Below are positions 38,173 through 45,848 of a stretch of DNA of 64,000 nucleotides, in pieces. A model generated the notes under the pieces. It had not been told where the DNA came from. It saw nothing but the letters and a program-made list of their open reading frames with translations, and made no database searches. The position numbers and the translations under genes were made by a program. Source of the DNA: an uncultured Anderseniella sp. (GTDB lineage Bacteria; Pseudomonadota; Alphaproteobacteria; Rhizobiales; Aestuariivirgaceae); contig CANKYU010000006.1 of the NCBI GenBank assembly GCA_947488295.1, forward strand, positions 310,001 through 374,000. The letters run 5' to 3'. How positions within the stretch are numbered: position 1 is the stretch's first letter; each line of letters starts with the position of its first letter.

Positions 38173-38670
38173 TTGACCGACAAGGCGCCGGAAGCATTCA
38201 GAACCATATCCGAAGTAGCTGAACAGCTGGACGTGCCGCAGCACGTGCTGCGGTTCTGGGAAACCAGGTTTTCGCAGATCCGGCCGATGAAGCGCGGCGG
38301 CGGCAGGCGGTATTACCGTCCCGCCGACGTTGACCTGCTCAAGGGCATCCGTACACTGCTGTACGGCGAGGGCTACACCATCCGTGGCGCCCAGAAGATC
38401 CTCAAGGACAACGGCATTGCCCATGTCATCGGCATCGGCCGGGGCGAGGTTTCGGTTGATCCGGCAGAGGAAACCGTCAAGGCCGCCCGCAAGTCGGTCG
38501 CCAAGCCGGCTGAAACAAAAGCTGCCTCTGCTCCTGCCGAGGCGCCTGCCGCGCCGGGTGAAGTCAAGATCGTGCACGAGCTCACCCCGGCACAGATCGA
38601 CGAACTGCGGCTGGTATTGACCGATCTCGCAGCAGCCAAGCGCCTGCTGGTACCCGACCAGCCCAAGTGA
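38173..38670 (+). CDS. MerR-family transcriptional regulator
   Basis: The 165-residue protein has an N-terminal MerR winged helix (TISEVAEQLDVPQHVLRFWE, then RRYYRPADVDLLKGIRTLLY) and an alanine/lysine-rich linker before a short C-terminal helix. The start is TTG 38173 with AGAGG upstream. In related genomes the ihfA-linked merR gene is followed closely by tRNA-Pro; here 5.3 kb of phage remnants and cargo genes lie between them. Confidence 0.92.
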   Translation: MTDKAPEAFRTISEVAEQLDVPQHVLRFWETRFSQIRPMKRGGGRRYYRPADVDLLKGIRTLLYGEGYTIRGAQKILKDNGIAHVIGIGRGEVSVDPAEETVKAARKSVAKPAETKAASAPAEAPAAPGEVKIVHELTPAQIDELRLVLTDLAAAKRLLVPDQPK

Positions 38671-39005
38671 CCGGCGAAACTGCTTCGTACCTGGACAGCG
38701 ATCATCAAGCTATCACCGTTGATGCCAGCAACTACTACCTGATGACTGATCGTGTCGGACCATATTTGGAGTTCGACCACGACTTCTCGTTTCCGTCGTT
38801 CTCAATTCGGCCGGGGCCTGAATCAGTACAATTTGCTGCGGGGAACGAAAACGCTGCGGCGGTGCCTGAGACTTTCAAGCAGATGATCAGGTTGACCGTT
38901 GGAGATTGGTACAGGAACCGGGAGGCCGTGGTTGTCGGTACGATTGCTGCCGAATTGCCGCTTGCCGTTGTGTCCCTGTTTGAGCAGAACCGCCGGTTTT
39001 CATAG
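38667..39005 (+). pseudogene. Phage head-tail connector (phiE125 gp8 type), N-terminally truncated
   Basis: The 112-residue frame resembles the C-terminal two thirds of a head-tail connector of tailed phages. The family end pattern is present: AVPETFKQMIRLTVGDWYRN, REAVVVGT and ELPLAVVSLFEQNRRF. The N-terminal third is missing and the frame begins on a GTG that overlaps the merR stop, which looks like a junction between core and phage DNA. I infer a remnant, not a working gene. Confidence 0.6.
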
Positions 39006-39166
39006 GACAAGCACAATAGAAATCTGGCGAGTTGAGTATTGGTTTCCCCACACCATTTGTCATTTCAGCTCTATATGACTTGACAATTTACGTTACGTAA
39101 TCGAACGTTATGACGTTTAATGATTAATAGTAATTGCCAATAAATCATTGTTGGGAGGGGTGAAAA

Positions 39167-40273
39167 ATGTCGGCGCGTTCAATTTTCATGATTTCTTCAG
39201 TTTCGGTTTTTTTAGCGGGGTGCGCTACTGTACCAAGGGTGAGTGTTTTTGATCTTCCTGTCTCGGAGGCAGTATTGAACATCCGATGTGAAATTCGAAA
39301 CGCTGTTTGGGACTACAGTGAATTCAACCGGCACCGTTACCCAACTGATATGGCGCGAGAAGCTGCAATCAAAAGGCTCGCTAGTCCACGGTTCTCGAAA
39401 GAGTGGTTTGAAAACATGGCAGCGACGATTGATTTGACCTTGAAGGTGGAGCAGACGGATGCAGCCAAGGCGGATGGATCATTTACATTTCCCCTGCCAG
39501 CGGCACCAGGTGTCGCTAAGTTGGCGATAAACGGTGGTCACTCCAGTAAAGCAACCAGAACAGAAGTTTTCAACTTTGCCGAAACATTGTCAGAATTCCC
39601 TATATGGAAGTCTGGTGGTATTAAGCTGGTTCGTGAACCCATTTTACAGGGAGATTACGTTAAGCAGGGAACTCCTATGCCAAGGAAGGGCGAAAAACCA
39701 ATCAAAAGCATGCAAGTCAAAACCGTTTACAAACGAGGATTAGTAGGGAATCCGTCTCTGAAATTCCAGGAGATTTGTGACGATTACGATCAGCGTCCAT
39801 CTGAAAATAGGCTGCTAACAGGGAACCTTGGGGTGCGAGATTTTCTTCAAGGTTTGGAACAAACTTACCAAAGAACTAAAGTAATTCCAAAAGGATTGTC
39901 TTACTCGGTGGAGTTTGTAATCACCGCCAACTCTGACATTGGCCCCAGCTTTAACCTTATTCCGATTATGCCGGAGACGTTCTCTGGAGGGTTCAAACTG
40001 GACAGCAAGCGTGGAGATACCCACACAATGAAAATCACGTTTGCTAAGCTACAGGGCTACAACAATCTCATCTCCATAGCCGGTGTTCATGACTTTTCAA
40101 CAGGTAGCTCTGTCCAAGCAGAGTTTATGCCGTCGACGAAGTCGGGAGTGAGCAGTGATCCCCCGGTAATTGTACAAGGAATTCCGGAGGCAAACCGCCG
40201 GATCAACCGTGCAATCTCGAACAGAATTATATTGGATCAACTTGATCCCACACTCACAGCTCCCGTGGATTGA
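39167..40273 (+). CDS. Putative lipoprotein, unknown function (AT-rich cargo gene)
   Basis: The 368-residue product has a lipoprotein signal peptide with lipobox VFLAGC (Cys at 19) and should be anchored in a membrane facing the periplasm. I do not recognise the domain; the body is beta-rich and mixed, with no repeats or catalytic motif seen. GGGAGGGG precedes the ATG. Base use is clearly more AT-rich than that of the neighbours and the 160-base leader is strongly AT-rich, suggesting recent transfer. It sits between pieces of phage head-tail connector genes, as a phage cargo (moron) gene would. Confidence 0.7.
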   Translation: MSARSIFMISSVSVFLAGCATVPRVSVFDLPVSEAVLNIRCEIRNAVWDYSEFNRHRYPTDMAREAAIKRLASPRFSKEWFENMAATIDLTLKVEQTDAAKADGSFTFPLPAAPGVAKLAINGGHSSKATRTEVFNFAETLSEFPIWKSGGIKLVREPILQGDYVKQGTPMPRKGEKPIKSMQVKTVYKRGLVGNPSLKFQEICDDYDQRPSENRLLTGNLGVRDFLQGLEQTYQRTKVIPKGLSYSVEFVITANSDIGPSFNLIPIMPETFSGGFKLDSKRGDTHTMKITFAKLQGYNNLISIAGVHDFSTGSSVQAEFMPSTKSGVSSDPPVIVQGIPEANRRINRAISNRIILDQLDPTLTAPVD

Positions 40274-40301
40274 TCTGCCAAGCCTAAGTGGTTCAAACAA
40301 T

Positions 40302-40543
40302 TTTGGCTTGGGGGTTGCCCAAGGGATTGATATCGTCGAGCAGACGAGCATTCTGACTGTTCCACATTTATATGCCAACCGCGAAAGCGTGGTGGTTGGA
40401 ACCATCACATCAAAGCTGCCGCATTCAGTCGAAAACACTCTGCGGCGATATCGTGTTAGGCTGGTTTCCTAGCCCTATACCTGCTTCATCGAGATGATGA
40501 ACGCGGTCACGGCGCTTTTCGAACAAACGCGCCGATTCATCTG
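40302..40543 (+). pseudogene. Two further head-tail connector C-terminal remnants
   Basis: One reading frame ends with VPHLYANRESVVVGTITSKL followed by a stop at 40471. It is homologous in pattern to the DWYRNREAVVVGTIAAEL part of the frame ending at 39005. About 20 bases later a different piece, 40485-40543, reads EMMNAVTALFEQTRRFI and a stop, matching the extreme end (VVSLFEQNRRFS) of the same frame. The DNA is diverged, so these are related gene ends and not an exact duplication. Neither piece can be a full gene. Confidence 0.5.
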
Positions 40544-40550
40544 ATGTGCG

Positions 40551-41135
40551 CTAAAAGTAGAGATTCTTAGCTATCGCGATGTAGGCAGCAATGGATGTTA
40601 GGACCGGTACCCAAAAGTGGAGTCCGTGTGTAATCATCTTTATTGTGGTAGCGCTTTTCTGAATTGCGACGGCCGCTTCTTCGGCGGCGCTATGGGGAGG
40701 GTGTTGCATCTTAAATCCGAGCTTTGTGAAGAATTGGTACCCAGGGTTGTTTTCCAGTTTCTCTTTCATTTCCTCTGATAATTCATCATGGTTGCGCATT
40801 GGATCGTTGTCGATGTTATCCATGAGATATTGAAATGGGTTTTCAACGTCGGCCGTCCCCTTTGATACGTTTCTGAAGTGTTCCAGCTTAGTCAGTGCTT
40901 TGGATGAACTGATGTCGTGCCACCAGTTGAGGTAGTGTGACACCGACATGAAAAGCAGTATCAATAATACAATCCAGTATGGGTTGGTCTCTCCCTTCGA
41001 CAGCCAACTGACAGCCGGAACGTCCTCCAGCTTCGTATTGGTTGTCCGTATTAACACAATCGTGGCTGAGTAGATGGTGAGAGTTCTGCTTGAAACGATC
41101 GTTGAACCGCTTAGCAGTTTGCTAGCTGTCAACAT
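40551..41135 (-). CDS. Hypothetical membrane protein
   Basis: The 194-residue product has a hydrophobic segment near 53-66 (YWIVLLILLFMSVSHYL), a charged cytoplasmic-looking middle rich in Asp/Glu/Asn, and a C-terminal hydrophobic segment (HFWVPVLTSIAAYIAIA). I do not recognise a family. Codon and base use are more AT-rich than in the core genes. It runs against the phage genes and may be cargo brought in with them. Confidence 0.55.
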   Translation of the reverse strand: MLTASKLLSGSTIVSSRTLTIYSATIVLIRTTNTKLEDVPAVSWLSKGETNPYWIVLLILLFMSVSHYLNWWHDISSSKALTKLEHFRNVSKGTADVENPFQYLMDNIDNDPMRNHDELSEEMKEKLENNPGYQFFTKLGFKMQHPPHSAAEEAAVAIQKSATTIKMITHGLHFWVPVLTSIAAYIAIAKNLYF

Positions 41136-41233
41136 TTTCGCCTCCGCCCTCCGAGTTTTGACTGCTCAACGCTCACGCCTCCATCTCTCAAAAGCATTGG
41201 CCATTTAACGTAAGAAGACAAGGAGTCAATCAC

Positions 41234-41356
41234 TTGGTTATCAAAGCTACAAAACCGTGTCGCGCTCGCCACAATGGCCGGCTGGTCAATCTCAAGCCAG
41301 GTGACGTTGGCCTGAGTTTCTTCACCGGGACGTGCTTGATCGCGGCCGGGGTGTAG
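41234..41356 (+). CDS. Small phage-type protein, probable remnant
   Basis: A 40-codon frame starts at TTG 41234 eight bases after a perfect AAGGAG. The peptide (VIKATKPCRARHNGRLVNLK, then PGD) recalls small phage structural-region proteins with an RHNG...PGD pattern that lie near capsid or connector genes. It is short and ends soon after an IAAGV motif, so it could be complete or cut. Confidence 0.4.
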   Translation: MVIKATKPCRARHNGRLVNLKPGDVGLSFFTGTCLIAAGV

Positions 41357-41408
41357 AGCGCGCCAGCAAGTCCCGCGCGGCCAAATCGAAAACTGGAGAC
41401 GCTGCCGA

Positions 41409-41750
41409 ATGACTGGTCTGAACGCAGGAGATCTGGACTGGGAAATTGTGATGGAGCGCGCCACGACTGTGACCGATGCGATGAATGAAGATGTCCCTGT
41501 CTGGTCAACATGGGCCGAGCGATGGGCTTCTGCTACGCCGGTCAAGGATGGCGAGCGTCTCCAGGACGGTGAAGTTAGAAGCCAAATCGAGATGCGGTTT
41601 CAGATCCACTGGACGCCTGAAACTGCATATCTCGATGAACGCGACCGCGTTCTGTATGACGGCCGCGTGTTCGACATTTTCGGGGTTAAGGAAATCGGTC
41701 AGCGCGTCGGCCAGGAGATCTCGGAAGCGGCCAGGTCAGAGCGCACTTGA
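41409..41750 (+). CDS. Phage head closure (head-tail adaptor) protein
   Basis: The 113-residue frame has the size and pattern of phage head-tail joining proteins: an N-terminal RATTVTDAMNEDVPVWSTWA, then RFQIHWTPETAYLDERDRVL and the end YDGRVFDIFGVKEIGQR. The gene appears intact, with its stop overlapping the TTG start of the gp10-like gene. It belongs to a head-completion module that is otherwise decayed, so it is probably not part of a working phage. Confidence 0.7.
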   Translation: MTGLNAGDLDWEIVMERATTVTDAMNEDVPVWSTWAERWASATPVKDGERLQDGEVRSQIEMRFQIHWTPETAYLDERDRVLYDGRVFDIFGVKEIGQRVGQEISEAARSERT

Positions 41751-42254
41751 AGGGCGATTTTTCAGTTGATGGTCTGCAGGAGTTTGATGAAGCGCTGGGG
41801 GAGATGAAAAAGGCCACGGCGCGCAACGTCCTGAAACGAGTGTTGCTGAAAGCTGGTCAGCCCACGGCGGATCTCGCTTGCGATCTTGCGCCCGTTGATC
41901 AGGGCCAATTGTCCAGGTCGATATCCGTTTCGCCCAGGCTCAAGAACAAAGCCGGCAGTGCCGAATTTGCGGCGGTCCTGCGCGCCGGCGGAAGCCGGCC
42001 AGGCGTTGCGGGTCGCAAGGCGTGCCGCGAAGGACTCACTTGTCGATGTCTATATCGGACCTACAGCGCTTCCGCGCGCGCACTTGATGGAGTTCGGAAC
42101 ATCTGAGCTGGCCGCGCAACTGTTCATGCGGCCGGCCTGAGAACAAACCAAAGCGGGCATCATTGCGATCATCAAAGCTGTACTGGCGCTGGAAAATGAA
42201 AAGGCGGCCAAGCGCGCAGCGCGCAAAGCGGCGCGCCTGGCGGCAAGCGGGTAG
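41747..42254 (+). pseudogene. HK97 gp10-family tail-completion gene, frameshifted and stopped
   Basis: The N-terminal part (GLQEFDEALGEMKKATARNV and DLAPVDQGQLSRSI) is in one frame up to about 42000-42040. The family continues in a second frame with DSLVDVYIGPTALPRAHLME and FGTSELAAQLFMRPA. A TGA at 42138 then stands where the family has Trp before EQTKAGIIAIIKA. So at least one frameshift and one nonsense change break the gene. The residual reading ends at a TAG at 42252. Confidence 0.72.
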
Positions 42255-42260
42255 GCCGGC

Positions 42261-42368
42261 ATGATGGAAGAAGACTTGATCGCGCACATGTTTGCGGATC
42301 CTGGCCTGGCGGGCGTGCAACTGAAATGGTGCAAGCACGGGCAAAGTTGCTTACATGCAGCTGAATGA
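42261..42368 (+). pseudogene. DUF3168 (tail terminator-like) remnant
   Basis: A 35-residue frame beginning MMEEDLIAHMFADPGLAG has the N-terminus typical of the DUF3168 phage tail protein, which follows gp10 genes in many phages, but it stops after only about a quarter of the usual length. It lies six bases after the gp10 remnant, in the expected order. Confidence 0.5.
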
Positions 42369-42425
42369 CTCGCAGGACGCCAGGAGCAAGGCCAGGACGT
42401 TGCCCAGGGGGCTTGTGTGTGGTGC

Positions 42426-42611
42426 ATGACTGTTGCATCGGCCATGGTGGTGCTGTGGTTCGCTGCCGGCGTACTCAGGAGCCTGTACGGTCATTCCGAT
42501 GTCAATGAGCTTGACGGACAGATTTGGTTAGCCGTGCAGGTGATATTTGGGTTCCTATTTGGTGGCGTCAGCCAATCGCAACAAGTAGACAGTGATTCGT
42601 ACTGGACATGA
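42426..42611 (+). CDS. Small membrane protein
   Basis: The 61-residue frame (ATG 42426; GTG 42417 also possible) holds two hydrophobic segments, MVVLWFAAGVLRSLYG and IWLAVQVIFGFLFGGV. It could be a holin-like or other phage-associated small membrane protein, but size and hydrophobicity alone cannot prove that. A good terminator follows directly, which supports transcription of this strand. Confidence 0.4.
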   Translation: MTVASAMVVLWFAAGVLRSLYGHSDVNELDGQIWLAVQVIFGFLFGGVSQSQQVDSDSYWT

Positions 42612-42613
42612 TG

Positions 42614-42647
42614 AAGCCCGCACGGTTTGCGCCGATGCGGGCTTTTT
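42614..42647 (+). terminator. Rho-independent terminator
   Basis: A 9-bp stem (AAGCCCGCA with TGCGGGCTT) around a 13-base loop is followed by five T residues, just after the stop of the small membrane protein gene. Confidence 0.82.
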
Positions 42648-42772
42648 GCTTTGCTGAAAGTCAATTTGATCCGTATGCTGCCTCTGTGAGCTTTCGCACT
42701 GTGATTGGTCGATTTGGGTGATAGTGCGACTGCGCATTACTCGGAATCGAGGCATTTTTAGTGAGAGGCGTC

Positions 42773-42922
42773 ATGGCTAAAAAAAAGAACAGTGAAGTCA
42801 CCAGCAAAAGGGCGGCAAGTGCTGCGAGCAAAGTTCTTAGCAACCCTAAGTCAAGCAAAGCCGCGAAAACCGCTGCAGCATCTGCGTTGACCCAACGGCC
42901 CAACAAGAAGAAAAAGAAATGA
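42773..42922 (+). CDS. 49-residue lysine/alanine-rich basic protein
   Basis: ATG 42773 opens a 49-codon frame: MAKKKNSEVTSKRAASAASK, then a Ser/Lys stretch, ending in a run of lysines. GAGAGGCG lies just before the ATG. I recall similar tiny basic proteins (pattern ASKVL...SSKAAK...ASALTQ) as hypothetical proteins in many bacteria; no function is known to me. It overlaps the next gene by four bases (ATGA), so the two form a translationally coupled pair. Confidence 0.65.
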   Translation: MAKKKNSEVTSKRAASAASKVLSNPKSSKAAKTAAASALTQRPNKKKKK

Positions 42923-43191
42923 TGAAACCGGTGTCTGACCGGTTTGCGGCGGTGAAGGAATTTCCCCGCGTTCTGCTATCCCGACATCTGAGGATACTCG
43001 GCAAGGTCGTAAAATCTCTGGCACTGATAGCTGTGTTCGCGGCCGCTGGCGCGTTCATTGGTTCCGGCATAGGCATTGTCGCAAGTGGTGGCGCTCGCAA
43101 CGGTATGGGGGTGTTCGCGGGTATAGGCGCGGTGTTGGGGTTTGTAACCGCATTGTGGATTAACGCAGAGTCAAAGGCAAAGGCGCGTTAG
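42919..43191 (+). CDS. Small membrane protein coupled to the basic protein
   Basis: The 90-residue product has a basic N-terminus and two hydrophobic glycine-rich helices (ALIAVFAAAGAFIGSGIGIV and VFAGIGAVLGFVTALW). It overlaps the preceding 49-residue gene by ATGA. Family unknown. The pair has its own upstream region after a terminator, so it is a separate transcription unit inside the accessory zone. Confidence 0.6.
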   Translation: MMKPVSDRFAAVKEFPRVLLSRHLRILGKVVKSLALIAVFAAAGAFIGSGIGIVASGGARNGMGVFAGIGAVLGFVTALWINAESKAKAR

Positions 43192-43527
43192 TCAGGGTTC
43201 TATCTGAGGCGCTATTTGATCTTTTTTATCCAGTCGGCGCGGAGGTAAGGCAGCAACGCTGCCAGGTTGGTGTCCAAGCTGGTAACCGTGGTTTCAGTGA
43301 GTTCTGAGACCGGCAAGCTGTTCGGATCAGTATTGACCTTTGTATTTGGCATTACGCATTTCTGCCAATCTGCCATCTGTGCGGTTGGTTTGAACGGCCG
43401 TCTTATTTGCGCCATCGTCACAATACTCGAATTGTTCCGCGCCAAGCCTATGGGCCGATCCGTGTAGAGATTACGATCTGCAGGCTGTAATATTGTTCTG
43501 GTAACGTTCTCATGTCAGATTGCCGGT
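43192..43527. other. Region without a supported gene
   Basis: Open frames of 60-77 codons exist on both strands here (43212-43445 on the minus strand, 43267-43467 on the plus strand) but neither has a recognisable sequence or convincing ribosome-binding site. I see no repeat or structured element. Confidence 0.4.
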
Positions 43528-43764
43528 ATGGCCAACAACTCGACAGGCACCCTGCGCAATCTGGACCGCGTGTATTAATTGCACGCGCACTGCACGTCCT
43601 ATCTGTGCGGGTACAGTATGCGGTCGGAAATCACTGCCATGCGCAAGCGTCTTGGCGATGATTTCTACCCGTGCGACCTCGCTAGGCGCTTGAAGTGTAC
43701 GCGCTGCGGTGGCCGGAAAATGGAGATCAGGATTTCACCGATCAACACCGGCCCGGCCGGCTGA
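43528..43764 (+). pseudogene. Small zinc-ribbon-like protein, interrupted by a stop codon
   Basis: From ATG 43528 the frame reads MANNSTGTLRNLDRVY and meets TAA at 43576, then continues in the same frame from TTG 43579 as LHAHCTSYLCGYS and later RLGDDFYPCDLARRLKCTRC. The two cysteine groups and RLGDD segment resemble small zinc-ribbon proteins found in alphaproteobacterial accessory DNA. The in-frame TAA suggests inactivation, unless TTG 43579 is the true start of a 61-residue protein. Confidence 0.4.
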
Positions 43765-43791
43765 ACGTCCAGGGAACAAAAATTTTCCAAC

Positions 43792-43815
43792 GGAGGGACT
43801 TTTGGAGGGACTTTT
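43792..43815. repeat. Tandem duplication of GGAGGGACTTTT
   Basis: Two exact 12-base copies lie head to tail at 43792-43803 and 43804-43815, about 115 bases before tRNA-Pro. They could be a scar of recombination or replication slippage near the island border; no match to the tRNA sequence is seen. Confidence 0.6.
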
Positions 43816-43929
43816 TGCGTCACTGGTGTTAATTAGTGGCGCTAGAGTCACCTAATGTTCTTGCAGCGAGTTTGCTTCCTCGCCAATTTGCGGGAAATAA
43901 TCAAAGCAAAACAATAGGTTAAATAGGGT

Positions 43930-44006
43930 CGGAGCGTAGCGCAGCCCGGTAGCGCACTTGTCTGGGGGACAAGGGGTCGTGGGTTCGAATCCCGCCGCTC
44001 CGACCA
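43930..44006 (+). tRNA. tRNA-Pro (anticodon GGG)
   Basis: The sequence folds as a complete tRNA with a 7-bp acceptor stem (CGGAGCG with CGCTCCG), discriminator A and encoded CCA (44004-44006). The T-arm is GGGTTCGAATCCC-like and the anticodon arm is CTTGT-CTGGGGG-ACAAG, placing GGG at positions 34-36, so it reads CCC. The upstream side is decayed phage DNA and the downstream side is the exported-protein block. Confidence 0.96.
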
Positions 44007-44033
44007 ATTTTCCAAAGCCATTCCCTGAAGTTG

Positions 44034-44297
44034 CTAATCGTCGTTCGGTTCAGGCGTGCCGAACGGCGCGATCTTGGGATCGGAGTAGGGGCCGGACACG
44101 CCCATTGGCTGCTCGCTGCCTTCCGGCAGTTGCGTCTTGTCGACCCGCACCGTGTAGATGTGGTGCTCAACATCGACAAGTATGACGCCGAATTTCGTAT
44201 CAATAGCGGATACGGTCACGTTCAGTTTTTTTGCAATCACCTCGATGGTCGGCTGGGCATCCAGGCACTGCACGTTCATCATCACCATTTCACCCAT
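44034..44297 (-). CDS. Small acidic-tailed protein, possible subtilase partner
   Basis: The 87-residue product (ATG 44297; a start at 44351 is also possible) has an N-terminal alpha/beta segment, QPTIEVIAKKLNVTVSAIDT then KFGVILVDVE, and an acidic Pro-rich tail. Its layout recalls the inhibitor I9/propeptide fold of subtilisins. The gene lies 189 bases downstream of the subtilase gene on the same strand, which itself shows no obvious propeptide of that type. A role as stand-alone inhibitor or folding helper is inference only. Confidence 0.5.
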   Translation of the reverse strand: MGEMVMMNVQCLDAQPTIEVIAKKLNVTVSAIDTKFGVILVDVEHHIYTVRVDKTQLPEGSEQPMGVSGPYSDPKIAPFGTPEPNDD

Positions 44298-44486
44298 GGT
44301 ACTTACTCTAAGCTGGTTTGCGCCCCCACAAGCAGTTTCCGATGTCTGCAAGGATACCGGAAACTGTCCTGGAGCAACATGGGGTCAATAGAACCCATAA
44401 AGTTGCTCCAGCAGCCCGAAAGCGATCAGGTTTATGATTTTTGGTTGGATCAACCAAAAACCATCCTGAACTGGGCTTCCATATGT

Positions 44487-45848
44487 TTAGACAATCGGGT
44501 TCACCTGGTTGGCCAGGTCCGTCGGGCTGATGATCCCGAAACCGAGCTCTGCGTCCCATCCGCCCGGGCCTGACGGCTTCACGGCACTGTCCCTGGCGGC
44601 CTGAGCCATGTCAGCCGACGACATCGCGCTTGGCGGCAGGTTGGTGCGCACAGCCGCAATGCACCCGGCTGCCACCGGACACGCCGTGGACGTGCCGCCG
44701 TCGGCGCTGCCGATACCGAAGGCGTTGGACCCGTTGAAGTGTGTATAGGCGGCAAGGTCGGGTTTTTCCGTTGCCAGGGGCGCTTGCCCCGGGCCCACGG
44801 ACGAATAGCCGACGCGAGCCCGGTCCACATCCACGCCTGCGACCGACAACACATCGGGGTGCGAGTTGGCGCCGGTGATGACATCCGTGGTAATGCCCTG
44901 GCAGCGCCCGTCAGGACAATCGGTACCGCAATTGCCTGCCGCAAACAGAATGTCAGCGCCTGACTGCGCCAGACTGCCAACGATCAGGTTGAAGGGATGG
45001 TTGGGATTGTCGGCATATCGTCCCGGATGGCCCGGAGGGAAATCCCAGCTGTGGTGGAACATGCCCCAGCTGTTGTTGACCACCAGCGAATGGTAGGGGC
45101 GTTCGTCTTCCGGTTTTCTCATCATGGTCAGCATGACGTTGTAAGCCTGAACCGCGTCGCTCAGGAAACCGTCCATTGCCGAGCCGCCGCTGGTTGTTGA
45201 TCCCAGCAGTGGAAAGTCCAGCAATGTGCATTCCGGTGCCGCGATCGAGGCGCAATAGGCGCACATGGTGCCATGGTCAACCGGATACTCGCCCGGCCTG
45301 ATGTTCGGCGTAGGCGTCCAGAAAATATGTGGGTCGAGCCGGGCCGACAGCCCGCGCTGCCGTAGATGGGCCAGGTTTATGCCGGTGTCGACAATGGCGA
45401 CGGCAACGCCGTCACCGCTCAGGTGCCGGCGCGACAACTGGCTGACCCCCAGAAGCCCGCGCACATCGGCGGCATTGCCCCGCGCCGGATCTCCCGGACA
45501 GATCGGCATCAGGCCAACCTGGGCATCGACGAACACACGCGGCCCGTCTGCACTGGTGTCGGTCAGCGAGGATATCTGCTCCGAATCCACTGTGCCGCGG
45601 ACCACGAACTGCTGGTCCTTGCTGGTTGCCGTCATGCTGAAGCTCTCAGCCGTCGGCGCAGCTTTTCCCATGGGTACCGCGGCGAAGCTGGTATCGAGTA
45701 TGCAGCCGTCGGGCAGGGCACTTTCCGCCGCCCGGTCTATGCCTGTGGTGGCGCGGGACCCGGCTGCAAATGACTCAGCTGACATGCGTGCTGATTCACG
45801 GGTGGTGTCGGTTGCGGGAATTACGATTAGAACAGGAATGGCGACCAT
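44487..45848 (-). CDS. S8-family (subtilisin-like) serine protease
   Basis: The 453-residue protein carries an intact subtilase domain from about residue 130. Asp154 is in VAIVDTGIN, His192 in DHGTMCA, the oxyanion Asn306 in FAAGNCG and the nucleophile Ser387 in GGTSTACPVAAG. The N-terminal 125 residues are not a standard signal peptide or I9 prodomain (the first ten residues are hydrophobic but no cleavage region is clear), so location is uncertain. Several cysteines lie in the catalytic domain. It is divergent from the five-gene run starting at 46385, sharing a 536-base gap with it. Confidence 0.88.
   Translation of the reverse strand: MVAIPVLIVIPATDTTRESARMSAESFAAGSRATTGIDRAAESALPDGCILDTSFAAVPMGKAAPTAESFSMTATSKDQQFVVRGTVDSEQISSLTDTSADGPRVFVDAQVGLMPICPGDPARGNAADVRGLLGVSQLSRRHLSGDGVAVAIVDTGINLAHLRQRGLSARLDPHIFWTPTPNIRPGEYPVDHGTMCAYCASIAAPECTLLDFPLLGSTTSGGSAMDGFLSDAVQAYNVMLTMMRKPEDERPYHSLVVNNSWGMFHHSWDFPPGHPGRYADNPNHPFNLIVGSLAQSGADILFAAGNCGTDCPDGRCQGITTDVITGANSHPDVLSVAGVDVDRARVGYSSVGPGQAPLATEKPDLAAYTHFNGSNAFGIGSADGGTSTACPVAAGCIAAVRTNLPPSAMSSADMAQAARDSAVKPSGPGGWDAELGFGIISPTDLANQVNPIV

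Noticed and set aside
43212..43467. Opposed 77- and 66-codon frames after the coupled small genes
   Set aside because: No ribosome-binding site, motif or conserved pattern favours either frame.
43781..44015. AATTTTCCAA occurring before and just after tRNA-Pro as possible attachment-site duplication
   Set aside because: Only ten AT-rich bases are shared, they do not include the tRNA 3' end, and no integrase gene is present; chance is sufficient.
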